DNA of 64,000 nucleotides from DAHUYF01 sp963838385 (GTDB lineage Bacteria; Pseudomonadota; Alphaproteobacteria; ATCC43930; CGMCC-115725). The notes beneath the pieces were generated by a model, which saw nothing but the letters and a program-made list of their open reading frames with translations, was not told the DNA's origin and did not search any database. Positions 44,125-52,822 of this stretch are shown here, one piece after another. Every line of letters begins with the position of its first letter. Position 1 is the first letter of the stretch. The stretch is taken from NCBI GenBank assembly GCA_963838385.1, contig CAWIRE010000003.1:692994-756993 (forward strand), written 5' to 3'. Position numbers and translations under genes: made by a program.

Positions 44125-44877
44125 ATGCCCGCGGTTTCCCGAGCTGTGCACGTGCCCTGCATCGATTGTCGGTTGCGCCACCGATCATGCTTCCGTCCGT
44201 TCAGCGCGACGGAGCTGCAGGCGATCTCGTCGATGAAGACGGCGCATCTCGCGCTGCCGGCCAAGCACGATCTGGTGCAGGCGGGCGAGGTCGGCGGCCC
44301 GCTCTACACCCTCTATGACGGCTGGGCGTTCCGCTACGACACGCTGCCCGTGGGCGGGCGGCAGATCCTCGATCTCGTGCTTCCCGGCGAGATCGTCGGA
44401 TTGTCCTCGGCGCTTCTCGGCACGGTGCGCCATTCGGTGCAGACGCTGACGCCGGCCAGCGTCTGCGTCCTGACCGGCGTCCCCCTGGTCGACCTGTTGC
44501 GCCGGAATATCGACCTCGCCTTCGACCTGCTGCGCTGGCGCGTCGAGGAGGAGCATCGTGCCGATGTGCGCCTGGCGCTGCTCGGGCGCTGCAAGCCGCT
44601 GCAGCGCGTCGGCTACCTGATGCTGGAGCTGCTCGACCGGCTCAAGCGGCTCGAGCTTGCCGACGGCACCATCTGCCCCTTCCCGCTGCAGCGCCAGCAC
44701 CTCGCCGACGCGACCGGGCTGTCGATGATCCACCTCAACCGCACCCTGACCAAGCTGCGCGAGGACCGGCTCGCCGTGATCGAGGACAAGATGCTGATCA
44801 TCCTGGATCGGCCCGCGCTCGCCGAGCTTTCGGGCTATGGCGGCAAGGTGCTCGTCACCCAGCGCATGCTGCTTTAG
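44125..44877 (+). CDS. Crp/Fnr-family regulator with an N-terminal cysteine cluster
   Basis: 250 residues. Cys12, Cys15 and Cys22 (C-x2-C-x6-C) plus Cys114 are placed like the four 4Fe-4S ligands of FNR, although FNR itself has x5 rather than x6. A cyclic-nucleotide-binding-fold domain follows (LVQAGEVGGPLYTLYDGWAFRY, LPGEIVGLSSALLG). The C-terminal winged helix has LADATGLSMIHLNRTLTKLRED. Likely an oxygen- or redox-responsive regulator. ATG 44125 preferred; TTG 44116 also possible. Confidence 0.86.
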   Translation: MPAVSRAVHVPCIDCRLRHRSCFRPFSATELQAISSMKTAHLALPAKHDLVQAGEVGGPLYTLYDGWAFRYDTLPVGGRQILDLVLPGEIVGLSSALLGTVRHSVQTLTPASVCVLTGVPLVDLLRRNIDLAFDLLRWRVEEEHRADVRLALLGRCKPLQRVGYLMLELLDRLKRLELADGTICPFPLQRQHLADATGLSMIHLNRTLTKLREDRLAVIEDKMLIILDRPALAELSGYGGKVLVTQRMLL

Positions 44878-45062
44878 TCCTCGCGCGTCAGGCTGAGCAC
44901 GCGCCGCGCGCCCTCCCAGACTTCGACGCCTTGCGCCGAGCCGTGCTCGCCGAGGAGCTTCTTGGCCTGGTCGATGGCCTGGCTCTCGTCGGTGCAATCG
45001 AGCGCCGCGACATCGACGATCTTCCGGCTGACGCCAATGAAATAGACGCGAAACGAAGGCAT
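44874..45062 (-). CDS. Small conserved-looking hypothetical protein
   Basis: 62 residues (MPSFRVYFIGVSRKIVD start), no signal peptide. Mixed alpha/beta content with an acidic middle (DCTDESQAIDQAKKLLGEHG) suggests a small folded domain. Its stop overlaps the 3' end of the convergent fnr-like gene by 4 bp. Function unknown. Confidence 0.7.
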   Translation of the reverse strand: MPSFRVYFIGVSRKIVDVAALDCTDESQAIDQAKKLLGEHGSAQGVEVWEGARRVLSLTRED

Positions 45063-45147
45063 GCCGCAGCCCCGTTTGAGTGTTCAGGCCAACCAAATGG
45101 TATTTTAACGGTAACAGACGGGGCGGGCAATGTCGGGACCTGCCGCG

Positions 45148-46125
45148 TCAGACGCGGTGGTAGTCGCGAAACCACGCGACGAAGCGCGGCAGCCCCTCAT
45201 CGATCGGCGTCACCGGCCGGAAGCCGAGATCGCGCGTCGTCTCGCTGATGTCGGCGTAGGTCGCCGGCACGTCGCCCGGCTCCATGGGCGCCAGCTCGAT
45301 CACCGCCTTGCGTCCGAGCGCCGCCTCGAGGAGCGCGATGAAGCGCGTCAGCTCCTCGCTGCGGTGGTTGCCGAGATTGTAGACCCGGTAGGGCGGTGCG
45401 CCGTCATCGGCGGGCGGCCGATCGAGCGCCGCCAGCACCCCGGCGACGATGTCGTCGATATAGGTGAAGTCGCGCCGCATCTTGCCGTGGTTGAAGAGCC
45501 GCACCGGCCGGCCGGCGAGGATGGCCTCGGTGAAGATCCATGCCGCCATGTCCGGGCGCCCCCACGGTCCATAGACGGTGAAGAAGCGCAGCGCCGTCAT
45601 CGGCAGGCGATGAAGATGCGCGTAGCAATAGCCCATCAGCTCGTCCGCCTTCTTGCTCGCGGCATAGAGCGAGCGCGGCGTGTCGACCGGGTCGGTGATG
45701 GCGAAAGGCAGCTTGGTGTTGCCGCCATAGACCGAGGAGGAGCTGGCGAAGACGAGATGCCTGAGGCGCGGCAGCTGCCGGCAGGCCTCCAGCACCTCGA
45801 GCTGGCCGACGATGTTGGCGCTGACATAGGCGTGCGGATTGGTGAGGGAATAGCGCACGCCGGCCTGGGCCGCGAGATGGACGACCCGGTCGATCGCGCC
45901 CTCGCGCGCCGCGAGATCGCAGACCGCGCCGCGCTCGGCGATGTCGAGGCGGTGAAAGCTGAAATCGGGGAAGCGGGCGAGCTCGGCGAGCCGCGCCTCT
46001 TTCAGCGTCACCGCGTAGTAGTCGTTGAGATTGTCGATGCCGATCACCCGCTCGCCGCGCTGCAGCAGGGCCTTGCTGGTGCTGTAGCCGATGAAGCCCG
46101 CGGCGCCGGTCACGAGGACGGTCAT
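45148..46125 (-). CDS. NAD-dependent epimerase, UDP-glucuronate 4-epimerase type
   Basis: 325-residue extended SDR. TGAAGFIGYSTSKALLQRGERVIGIDNLNDYYAVTLKEARL is the hallmark start of UDP-GlcA 4-epimerases. AAQAGVRYSLTNPHAY, SSSSVYGGN, catalytic YAASKK near 143 and RFFTVYGPWGRPDMA follow. It would convert UDP-GlcA, made by the ugd product encoded 10 kb away, to UDP-GalA. Divergent from the alcohol dehydrogenase. Confidence 0.93.
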   Translation of the reverse strand: MTVLVTGAAGFIGYSTSKALLQRGERVIGIDNLNDYYAVTLKEARLAELARFPDFSFHRLDIAERGAVCDLAAREGAIDRVVHLAAQAGVRYSLTNPHAYVSANIVGQLEVLEACRQLPRLRHLVFASSSSVYGGNTKLPFAITDPVDTPRSLYAASKKADELMGYCYAHLHRLPMTALRFFTVYGPWGRPDMAAWIFTEAILAGRPVRLFNHGKMRRDFTYIDDIVAGVLAALDRPPADDGAPPYRVYNLGNHRSEELTRFIALLEAALGRKAVIELAPMEPGDVPATYADISETTRDLGFRPVTPIDEGLPRFVAWFRDYHRV

Positions 46126-46260
46126 GAGGCTGCGGTATAGCCCGGCCGCGGGCGGAAATCACCTCTCTCTACCGCTGGCCGCGGCCGCCCGTCGCCCGGC
46201 AGCTGACAGGCCGCCCGCTCTCGCCTAAGCTTCGGCCAACGAGCGCGAGGAGGATGGGCC

Positions 46261-47316
46261 ATGAAGAGCTACGATGTCGTCGATTTCGGCGCGCCGCTCA
46301 GGCCGAGCGAGAAGCCGACGCCGAAGCCGCAAGGCACCGAGGTGCTGCTGCGCACGCTGGCCGCCGGCGTCTGCCACAGCGACCTCCACATCTGGGACGG
46401 CTGGTACGATCTCGGCGGCGGCAAGAAGCTGACCGTCAGGGATCGCGGGCTGGTGCCGCCGCTCACCATGGGCCACGAGATCGTCGGCGAGGTGGTGGCG
46501 CTCGGCCCCGATGCCAAGGGCGTCAAGCTCGGCGACAAGCGGCTGGCGCATCCCTGGATCGGCTGCGGCGATTGCGCCGCCTGCCGGCGCGGCGAGGAGC
46601 AGCTCTGCGCCACGCCGCGCTTCCTCGGCGTGCAGAAGCCGGGCGGCTATGCCGATCACGTGATGGTGCCGCATCCGCGCTACCTGCTGGATCTCGGCGG
46701 CCTCAGCCCGATGCAGGCGGCGCCTTTCGCCTGCTCGGGCATCACCGCCTTCGGCGCCTTGAAGCGCGTCGGCGAGGCGATCTTCAAGGAGCAGCCGATC
46801 CTCGTGATCGGCGCCGGCGGGCTCGGGCTGATGTGCCTGGCCCTGCTCAAGGCGCTGGGCGGCAAGGGCGCCGTGGCCGCCGATATCGATCCCAAGAAGC
46901 GCGAGGCGGCGCTCGCGGCCGGCGCCATCGGCGCCATCGATGCCGGCGCCGCCGATGCGGTGCGCCAGGCGCAGGCCGCCGCCGGCGCGCCGATCGGCGC
47001 CGCCATCGATTTCGTCGGCGCCTCGGCCACCGCCAGGCTCGGCATCGACGCCATCGCCAAGGGCGGCAAATACGTCATCGTCGGCTTGTTCGGCGGCGAC
47101 ATCACGCTGAGCCTGCCGCTGCTGCCGATGCGCGCCATCACCGTGCAGGGCTCCTATGTCGGCAGCCTCGCCGAGATGCGCGAGCTGCTGGCGCTGGTCG
47201 CCACCGGCAGGGTGCCGCCGGTGCCGGTCAACCAGCGCCGGCTCGATCAGGCGAATGCCGTGCTCGAGGATCTCAAGGCCGGCCGCATCATCGGCCGCGC
47301 CGTGATGACTCCCTAG
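46261..47316 (+). CDS. Zinc-dependent alcohol dehydrogenase
   Basis: 351 residues. Catalytic zinc ligands lie in AAGVCHSDLHIWDG near residue 38 and MGHEIVGEV near 71. The structural zinc cluster is IGCGDCAACRRGEEQLC near 101, and the coenzyme domain has IGAGGLGLMCLALLKALGG near 182. Oxidises an alcohol with NAD(P). GAGGAGG precedes ATG 46261. Its stop codon is followed immediately by hairpin repeat D. Confidence 0.93.
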   Translation: MKSYDVVDFGAPLRPSEKPTPKPQGTEVLLRTLAAGVCHSDLHIWDGWYDLGGGKKLTVRDRGLVPPLTMGHEIVGEVVALGPDAKGVKLGDKRLAHPWIGCGDCAACRRGEEQLCATPRFLGVQKPGGYADHVMVPHPRYLLDLGGLSPMQAAPFACSGITAFGALKRVGEAIFKEQPILVIGAGGLGLMCLALLKALGGKGAVAADIDPKKREAALAAGAIGAIDAGAADAVRQAQAAAGAPIGAAIDFVGASATARLGIDAIAKGGKYVIVGLFGGDITLSLPLLPMRAITVQGSYVGSLAEMRELLALVATGRVPPVPVNQRRLDQANAVLEDLKAGRIIGRAVMTP

Positions 47317-47469
47317 CGCGACGCCGCAGGCGTCGTCGCTGGCGGGCGTCAGCGGTTGCTCTTGCAACCGCGAGAGCCCGCACCGTGGAGGCTAGCCGGC
47401 CCGGTGCGGCTCCCGCCGTTGCTGACGCAACGGCTGACGCCGCCTCGGACGAATTCGCTGCGCGAATTC
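47314..47469. repeat. Stop-codon-linked double-hairpin repeat, copy D, with an inverted second copy
   Basis: Copy 1 (47314-47398) starts on the dehydrogenase TAG: hairpin GCGACGCC-GCA-GGCGTCGTC, then GCGGTTGC-TCTT-GCAACCGC and the GAGAGCCCGCACCG tail. Copy 2 (about 47399-47450) is the same family in the opposite orientation, with GCCGTTGC-TGAC-GCAACGGC. A last hairpin, 47451-47469, has arms GAATTCGC and GCGAATTC. This head-to-head pair fills most of the gap before the export lipoprotein gene. Confidence 0.78.
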
Positions 47470-47581
47470 GCCTTGTCGCCTTCGCCTTGCGCCAACCGGA
47501 AACGAGAACTCACCCGTCGCATGGAACGTTGCGCGTTCCCAGCCGTTCGCTGGGGCGCCATCCATGGCAAGGAGTGGGAAG

Positions 47582-48142
47582 ATGTCATCGACCGTCCGCA
47601 TGATCCTCGCGGCCTTGGCGATCATGCTGCCGCTTGCGGCTTGCTCCTCGCAAGGCTCGAGCCTGCCGCTGCTCGAACAATCCAGGATCGACACCAGCAC
47701 CTATCACCTGGGGCCCGGCGACAAGCTGCATGTCGTCGTCGCCGGCGCCGACGATCTCACCGCCGACTACGTCGTCGGCGACAACGGCGCGGTCAGCATG
47801 CCGCTGATCGGCGACGTCAAGGCCAATGGCCTCACCCGCGCCCAGCTCGAGCACGAGATGGAGATCAAGCTGGCGCAGGGATACCTGAAGAATCCGAAGG
47901 TCAGCGTCAGCGTCCTGAGCTACCGGCCATTCTATATCTATGGCGAGGTCACCAAGCCCGGCGAGTATCCCTATGCCAGCGGCATGCGCGTGACCAGCGC
48001 GGTGGCGACCGCGGGCGGCTATACCTATCGCGCGCAGGAGGGCTATGTGGTGGTGACGCGCGACGGGAAGGACCGCCGGGCGCTGCCTGACATGCTCATC
48101 CTGCCCGACGACGTCATTCGCGTGCCGGAGCGCTATTTCTGA
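47582..48142 (+). CDS. Polysaccharide export outer-membrane lipoprotein (Wza/GumB type)
   Basis: 186 residues. Lipoprotein signal peptide with lipobox LAAC near residue 21, then the PES domain YHLGPGDKLHVVVAGADDLTADYVVGDNGAVSMPLIGDV and a SLBB-like segment FYIYGEVTKPGEYPYASGMRVTSAVATAGGYTYRA. It would form the periplasm and outer-membrane channel for exopolysaccharide. It is shorter than Wza (about 380) and similar to the small alphaproteobacterial members. AAGGAG lies 8-13 bp before ATG 47582. No polymerase or chain-length gene is next to it. Confidence 0.92.
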   Translation: MSSTVRMILAALAIMLPLAACSSQGSSLPLLEQSRIDTSTYHLGPGDKLHVVVAGADDLTADYVVGDNGAVSMPLIGDVKANGLTRAQLEHEMEIKLAQGYLKNPKVSVSVLSYRPFYIYGEVTKPGEYPYASGMRVTSAVATAGGYTYRAQEGYVVVTRDGKDRRALPDMLILPDDVIRVPERYF

Positions 48143-48214
48143 ACCGACGCAGGGGGAACCTTTTCCTGCGCCTGTTCGTATTCAGCAGCGACGGCGCAAG
48201 GGCGCGAGGCGGTC

Positions 48215-48499
48215 ATGACAGAGGCAGGCACAACTCCCCTACGGCATTGGCGTGGAGGGTTGTGCCTGGGGGTCTTGGCCGGGCTCGTGCTCGGCGCTGC
48301 GGCGCTCGGCGATGAGCAGCGCCGCGCGGCGCCGGTCGCGCTCGCCAGCGCGGTGCCGGGCCCGGCGAGGGCGTCCATCGCGCAGAGCGCCGCCGCGCCG
48401 GCAAACGCGCGCTTCGACGAGCGGCAGCGCCGGATGCTGCTGCTGCTGGTGATGCGCAGCGCCGGGCCGCTCGGGCCCTACGGGGCGCTCGGCCGCTAA
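48215..48499 (+). CDS. Small hypothetical membrane-anchored protein
   Basis: 94 residues with one hydrophobic segment (about 15-33, GLCLGVLAGLVLGAAAL), then an Ala-rich region and a helical FDERQRRMLLLLVMRSAGPLGPYGALGR end. Could be an anchored or secreted small protein. No family recognised. Lies in a short same-strand run with the export lipoprotein and the DUF2934 gene. Confidence 0.6.
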   Translation: MTEAGTTPLRHWRGGLCLGVLAGLVLGAAALGDEQRRAAPVALASAVPGPARASIAQSAAAPANARFDERQRRMLLLLVMRSAGPLGPYGALGR

Positions 48500-48531
48500 C
48501 CAAATCGTTATCTCCGTGACAGGAATTGCCG

Positions 48532-48783
48532 ATGGATCGGGACGAGGAAAGACTCATCCGCGAGCGTGCCTACGAAATCTGGGAACGTGAAGGCCGGCCC
48601 GCGGGCCGCTCCGAGGAGCATTGGCGGCAAGCGGCGGCGGAGATCGCGGCGGCGGCGGAGAAGCCGAGCTCGGCGCCACCACCAGCGCCCGACCCCGCAT
48701 CGGCTCCCCGGCGCAGCCGCCCGGTGCCGCGGCGGCAGGGCAACGGCGCTACGAGCGGACGGCGGAAACCCGAAGCGCCCTGA
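48532..48783 (+). CDS. DUF2934-family small protein
   Basis: 83 residues. The first 45 (RLIRERAYEIWEREGRPAGRSEEHWRQAAAEI) match the DUF2934 pattern of an RAYE-WE-EGRP helix pair followed by HW. The rest is a Pro/Ala/Arg-rich disordered tail. Function unknown; members are common in alphaproteobacteria. Its 3' end overlaps that of the convergent P450 gene by 35 bp. Confidence 0.8.
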   Translation: MDRDEERLIRERAYEIWEREGRPAGRSEEHWRQAAAEIAAAAEKPSSAPPPAPDPASAPRRSRPVPRRQGNGATSGRRKPEAP

Positions 48784-49978
48784 CGCCGCGCAGCACGAAG
48801 CTGTCGCTCCAGGCCGGGCGCTCCTCGGCGAGCGTCAGGCCGGGCACCCGCCGCAGCAGCGCGCCGATGCCGATCTCGGCCTCGAGCCGGGCGAGCGGCG
48901 CGCCGAGGCAGAAATGCGGGCCGTAGCCGAAGGAGAGGTGCCGGCTGTCGCCGCGCGCGACCGCGAAGCGCTCGGGGTCGACGAACATCTCGGGATCGCG
49001 ATTGGCGGCGTTGAGGAGCGCGAAGACCCGTTCGCCGCGGCGCAGGACGCGGCGTTCTCCGGCGGCGCCCTGGAGCTCGATATCCTCCAGCGCCACCCGC
49101 GTCATCGCCTGGGTCGGCCCGTCATAGCGCAGCATTTCCTCGATCGCGTCGGTCATGAGCTCCGGCCGTTGCCGGAGCGCCCGAAGCTGCTCGGGATGGC
49201 GCAGCAGCGCCAGCACGCCGTTGCCGATCAGGTTGGTCGTGGTCTCGTGGCCGGCGAAGAGCAGCAGGATGCAGGACGCGACGATCTCGTCCTCGCTGAG
49301 CCCCTTGCCCTGCTCCTCGGCGGCGATCAGCCCGCTCAGGATGTCGGCGCGCGGCCGGGCGCGGTGCTCGACGACCATGGCGCGGAAATACTCGGTCATC
49401 TCGCGCACGCCGCGCTCGGCCCGCCCGCGCTTGTCGGGCGTGGCGAGCGCGCTGCCGACGAAGGCGGCGATATCGTCCGACCATCGCTTGAAGCGGTCGA
49501 GATCGACGGCCGGCACGCCGATCATCCCGGCGATCACCGTGGCCGGGAGCGGATAGGCGAAATCGGCGATGAGGTCGAACTCGGCGCGGCCGGCGATGCC
49601 GTCGAGCAGCTGCTCGACGATCGCCTCGATGACGGGCCTGAGCGCCGCCACGGCGCGCGGCGTGAAGGCCTTGTTGAGCAGCGCGCGTCGCCGCGTGTGA
49701 TCGGGCGGGTCGTTGAACACCGCCCAGAGGCCGAGCGTCGCCAGCAGGTCCTTCACCTCGGCCTGCTGCGGCCGCGGCAGGTGGTCGCGGAAGGGCGTGA
49801 TGCGGTCGGCGCTGAGCCGCCGATCGAACAGCACGGCGCGCACGTCACGGTACCGCGTCAGCACCCAGCCGCCGAGAATCTCGCTGCGATGCACGGGATC
49901 CTCCGTGCGCAGCCGCGCGAAGGTCGCAAACGGATCGGCGATCTCTTCCGGCCGGCGCGGATCGTAGTCGACCGTCAC
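48749..49978 (-). CDS. Cytochrome P450
   Basis: 409 residues. I-helix oxygen-activation motif FAGHETTTN near residue 245, K-helix ExxR in EEMLRYDGP near 284, and heme ligand loop FGYGPHFCLGAPLARLE near 350 with the proximal Cys. DPPDHTRRRALLNKAFTPR is typical of class I bacterial P450s. Soluble monooxygenase needing a ferredoxin partner, which is not in the window. The start is GTG at 49976-49978, preceded by GAGGGGGG; the longer frame to 50107 is unsupported. Substrate unknown. Confidence 0.94.
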   Translation of the reverse strand: MTVDYDPRRPEEIADPFATFARLRTEDPVHRSEILGGWVLTRYRDVRAVLFDRRLSADRITPFRDHLPRPQQAEVKDLLATLGLWAVFNDPPDHTRRRALLNKAFTPRAVAALRPVIEAIVEQLLDGIAGRAEFDLIADFAYPLPATVIAGMIGVPAVDLDRFKRWSDDIAAFVGSALATPDKRGRAERGVREMTEYFRAMVVEHRARPRADILSGLIAAEEQGKGLSEDEIVASCILLLFAGHETTTNLIGNGVLALLRHPEQLRALRQRPELMTDAIEEMLRYDGPTQAMTRVALEDIELQGAAGERRVLRRGERVFALLNAANRDPEMFVDPERFAVARGDSRHLSFGYGPHFCLGAPLARLEAEIGIGALLRRVPGLTLAEERPAWSDSFVLRGVRALRVSAVRS

Positions 49979-50013
49979 GCGCTTCCCCCCTCTTGTGCCG
50001 GGGCCGCGGCCGG

Positions 50014-50853
50014 TTATCGGCCGGCGATCGACCCGGACTCGGCGAGCGCCAGGCTCGGCTCCTCGACCGCGGCGGCGATGCTCCGCGCCACCTGCCGGGC
50101 GAGACAATCATAGCTCGCATCCGACATGTGCAGCCGGTCCCGCGCCAGCATGACGCGCAGGCTCATCGCCCCGTCCTCCGCCCAATGCCGCATCATGCCG
50201 AAGCGGCGGATCAGCGCAACGTCCTCGCTGTCCGCCACCGCCGCCAGCACATGCAGCATGTCGCGGTAGCGCGGATGCAGCAGCACCGCCGGCGCGTACT
50301 GAAGGTCCATCAGCATCACATCCGCGCCCGCGGAGCGGATGCGCTCGATGCCGCGCCGGGCGGTCTCGGCGTCGCCGACCGGATCGCGGCCCTGGAGCAC
50401 GCTGTTGGTGCCGAGCTGCCAGATGACGAGGTCGGGCTTCTCCGCCAGCACGTCGCGGTCGAGGCGCGCCAGCATCTCCGTGGCGACCTCGCCGCCGACG
50501 CCGCGGTTGAGGATGCGGAGCGGCACGCCGGGAAACCGCGCGCGCAGGAGCGCGCCGAGCCGATGGGGATAGGCGTGGTCGGGGGCGGAGGCGCCGAAAC
50601 CCTCGGTGGAGGACGATCCCAGCGCCACGATGGTCAGCGGCAAGCCCGCCGACAGACGGGCTGCGACGCGCGGCAGCGGCGCGGTGAGCCCGCCGAGCTC
50701 TGCCGGGATGGCGCAGCGGTCAACCGCGGCGCCGGCCGTGCGGCCGGCCGGCGCCAGCAGGACGGGCAGCGCCGCGGCCAGGCCCAGCACGACCAGCGCC
50801 GCGAGCGTGCGGCGGCGCTGGGGCGGGCGCAGATCCGCGGCCGGTCCGCTCAC
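50014..50853 (-). CDS. SGNH/GDSL-family hydrolase (catalytic residues present)
   Basis: 279 residues with an N-terminal membrane or signal segment (about 15-38). SGNH blocks are intact: IVALGSSSTEGFGAS with nucleophile Ser (block I), NRGVGGE (block II Gly), WQLGTNSVL (block III Asn) and DRLHMSDASY (block V DxxH). A likely periplasmic esterase or acyltransferase. Starts with GTG overlapping the stop of the upstream paralogue (GTGA). Forms an operon with that paralogue and opgC, suggesting modification of a periplasmic glucan or envelope glycan. Confidence 0.88.
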   Translation of the reverse strand: MSGPAADLRPPQRRRTLAALVVLGLAAALPVLLAPAGRTAGAAVDRCAIPAELGGLTAPLPRVAARLSAGLPLTIVALGSSSTEGFGASAPDHAYPHRLGALLRARFPGVPLRILNRGVGGEVATEMLARLDRDVLAEKPDLVIWQLGTNSVLQGRDPVGDAETARRGIERIRSAGADVMLMDLQYAPAVLLHPRYRDMLHVLAAVADSEDVALIRRFGMMRHWAEDGAMSLRVMLARDRLHMSDASYDCLARQVARSIAAAVEEPSLALAESGSIAGR

Positions 50854-51581
50854 CGTGCGCCATGCTCGATGGCGTCGGCGAGGCGCTGGCCGATGCAGTC
50901 ATAGACCTGCGACGCCAGCGCCGCCCGCCGACCGCTGGGGACGTCCGCGAATTCGAACACGCCGTTCTCGCTCCAGTATCGCATCATCTCAAATCGTCTA
51001 AAAAGATAGACATCGTCGACGTCGGCTCGCTGTTCCATGGCCTCGAGATAAGGCTGGAAATTGATCACCGAGGCGGTACTGCGACTGTACTGCATATTTA
51101 TTAGGATAGTATCAGATTTGTGCGCGCGCAACGCGTCGATACCGGTCTGGAGCGCAGTCGAGAAGGTCTCGATATCGGTGCTGCGTACCGCATCGACCGT
51201 GCCGGTCTCCCAGATCACGAGCGTCGGCGAGAGCGGATAGACGTCCTGCGCGAAGCGATCGACCATCTCCTGCGCCGTCTGGCGCGCCACGCCCTTGTTG
51301 ATCACCGTGATCGGCAGGCCGGGATGGCGGCGGCGCAACGCGTCCTGCAGCCGGCGCGGATAGGAATCCCGCGCGGGATCGGCGGCGGCGATGCCGGCGG
51401 TCCCGGCGCCGCCGATGGCGACGATGGTGACCGGATGCTTGTCGTGCAGGGCCTCGGCGACCCCGGGCAGCAGCGCCTCGTCGAACAGCAGCTCGTCGGG
51501 CACGCTGCAATCGGGTGGCGCGGCGAGGGCGGGGGGCGATGCGGCAAGGAAGACCCCGACCAGAAGGAGAAGGTACTTCAT
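50850..51581 (-). CDS. SGNH-fold protein lacking catalytic residues (probable pseudoenzyme)
   Basis: 243 residues with a signal peptide (MKYLLLLVGVFLAASPPALA). It aligns with its neighbour at 50014-50853 along most of its length: IVAIGGAGTAGIAAA, INKGVARQTAQEM, VIWETGTVDAV, ILINMQYSRSTASVI, DDVYLFRRFEMMRYWSENG. Yet the nucleophile Ser of block I, the Asn of block III and the DxxH of block V are all replaced. The fold is kept without the catalytic machinery, suggesting a binding or regulatory subunit. ATG 51581 has AGAAGGAGAAGG upstream and lies 5 bp after opgC. Confidence 0.85.
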   Translation of the reverse strand: MKYLLLLVGVFLAASPPALAAPPDCSVPDELLFDEALLPGVAEALHDKHPVTIVAIGGAGTAGIAAADPARDSYPRRLQDALRRRHPGLPITVINKGVARQTAQEMVDRFAQDVYPLSPTLVIWETGTVDAVRSTDIETFSTALQTGIDALRAHKSDTILINMQYSRSTASVINFQPYLEAMEQRADVDDVYLFRRFEMMRYWSENGVFEFADVPSGRRAALASQVYDCIGQRLADAIEHGAR

Positions 51582-51586
51582 CTCGG

Positions 51587-52744
51587 TCACTCCGAAGGTG
51601 TCGCCGGGATCGAGCTGCGCGGTGCGCGGCCGGTGCTTGCCGCCTTGTACCAGGCGAGCATTGCCGCGGTGCCGATCATCAGCGCGAATCCCACGAGGTT
51701 GACGACGATCTGCATCGGCAGCGCGGAATAGAACTCGGCGAGAATGAAATGGCCGCACACCGCGAGCACGATGCCGAGGCAGAAGACGTAGAGCGAATGC
51801 TGGCCGCAGAGGATGATGGGATATGCCACCCGCCAGCGCAGGAAGCGGCTCTCCGGCCGCACGAAATATACCGTCGCCAGCGCCAGCGCGATGAAATTCG
51901 CCAGCCGGAGCGGGGCCAGGCTGGTCTTGTCGATGTGGCCGACCAGAACCTTTTCGAGGATCGCCGGCACGGGATCGTAGAGCCAGTGGAGGAGCCAGCT
52001 CAGATTGACGAGCAGGAAGAACAGGGCGAGCGCCACGCCCAGCCGCGACAGCCAGGCGCCGCGCGGAAAGGGCCAGCGGTCGCTGACGCGCGCGTGGCCG
52101 GCGCTGGCGCCGATGACGAACAGGAACTGCCAGGCGAGCGGGTTGAAGTACCAGACCGATCCGGCGGGATAGGCGGGCATCGCCCAGCCCTGGCGCTGCG
52201 TCAGCACATAGAGCGCGGCTGAGGGCAGCAGGGCCCAGACCGGTCCCCGCTCCAGCGCCAGCAGCACCAGCGGGAAGAGCCCGAGCAGGACGATGTAGAG
52301 CGGCAGGATGTCGAGGAAGGTCGGCTGGAACTGCAGCAGCAGCGCCTGGATGATGGCGATGTGCGGCCGCGCCAGGAAGTCGGCGACGCGCAGCTCCTCG
52401 GTGTACATCGGGTTGTTCACCGTGAGCACCGCGTAGGAGACCTCGGCGGTGAAGATCACGAAGAGAAAGATGTGGGCGACGTAGAGCTGCCAGACGCGCC
52501 GGTAGATCTGCGCCGTGGCGAGGAGGCTGCCATGCTGGCGCAGGCTCCGGCCATAGACCAGCGCGGCGGTGTAGCCCGAGATGAAGATGAACACCTCCGC
52601 CGCGTCGGAGAAGGCGAAGGAATGCAGCGTGAACCAGCCGAGGAAGTTGTTCGGGATGTGATCGATGAAGATGAAGAACAGCGACAGCCCGCGGAAGAAA
52701 TCGAGCCGGAGATCGCGTCCCCGGCGCGGGAATGCCTCGGCCAT
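51587..52744 (-). CDS. opgC: OpgC-family membrane acyltransferase
   Basis: 385 residues with about ten membrane segments. The start DLRLDFFRGLSLFFIFIDHIPNNFLGWFTLHSFAFSDAAEVFIFISGYTAA is diagnostic of OpgC, which succinylates or acylates osmoregulated periplasmic glucans. WYFNPLAWQFLFVIGA follows. Met at 52742-52744; the frame extends 11 codons further. It is the first gene of an operon with two SGNH-fold proteins, a frequent partnership for O-acylation of glycans. No opgG/opgH is in the window. Confidence 0.92.
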   Translation of the reverse strand: MAEAFPRRGRDLRLDFFRGLSLFFIFIDHIPNNFLGWFTLHSFAFSDAAEVFIFISGYTAALVYGRSLRQHGSLLATAQIYRRVWQLYVAHIFLFVIFTAEVSYAVLTVNNPMYTEELRVADFLARPHIAIIQALLLQFQPTFLDILPLYIVLLGLFPLVLLALERGPVWALLPSAALYVLTQRQGWAMPAYPAGSVWYFNPLAWQFLFVIGASAGHARVSDRWPFPRGAWLSRLGVALALFFLLVNLSWLLHWLYDPVPAILEKVLVGHIDKTSLAPLRLANFIALALATVYFVRPESRFLRWRVAYPIILCGQHSLYVFCLGIVLAVCGHFILAEFYSALPMQIVVNLVGFALMIGTAAMLAWYKAASTGRAPRSSIPATPSE

Positions 52745-52822
52745 GCCGCGCGCTCCTTGCCGCTGTCGCAGGATCATAGCCGGCCCCGCGCCCCGGCACC
52801 AATGGCGGATCGGCCCGCGGCC

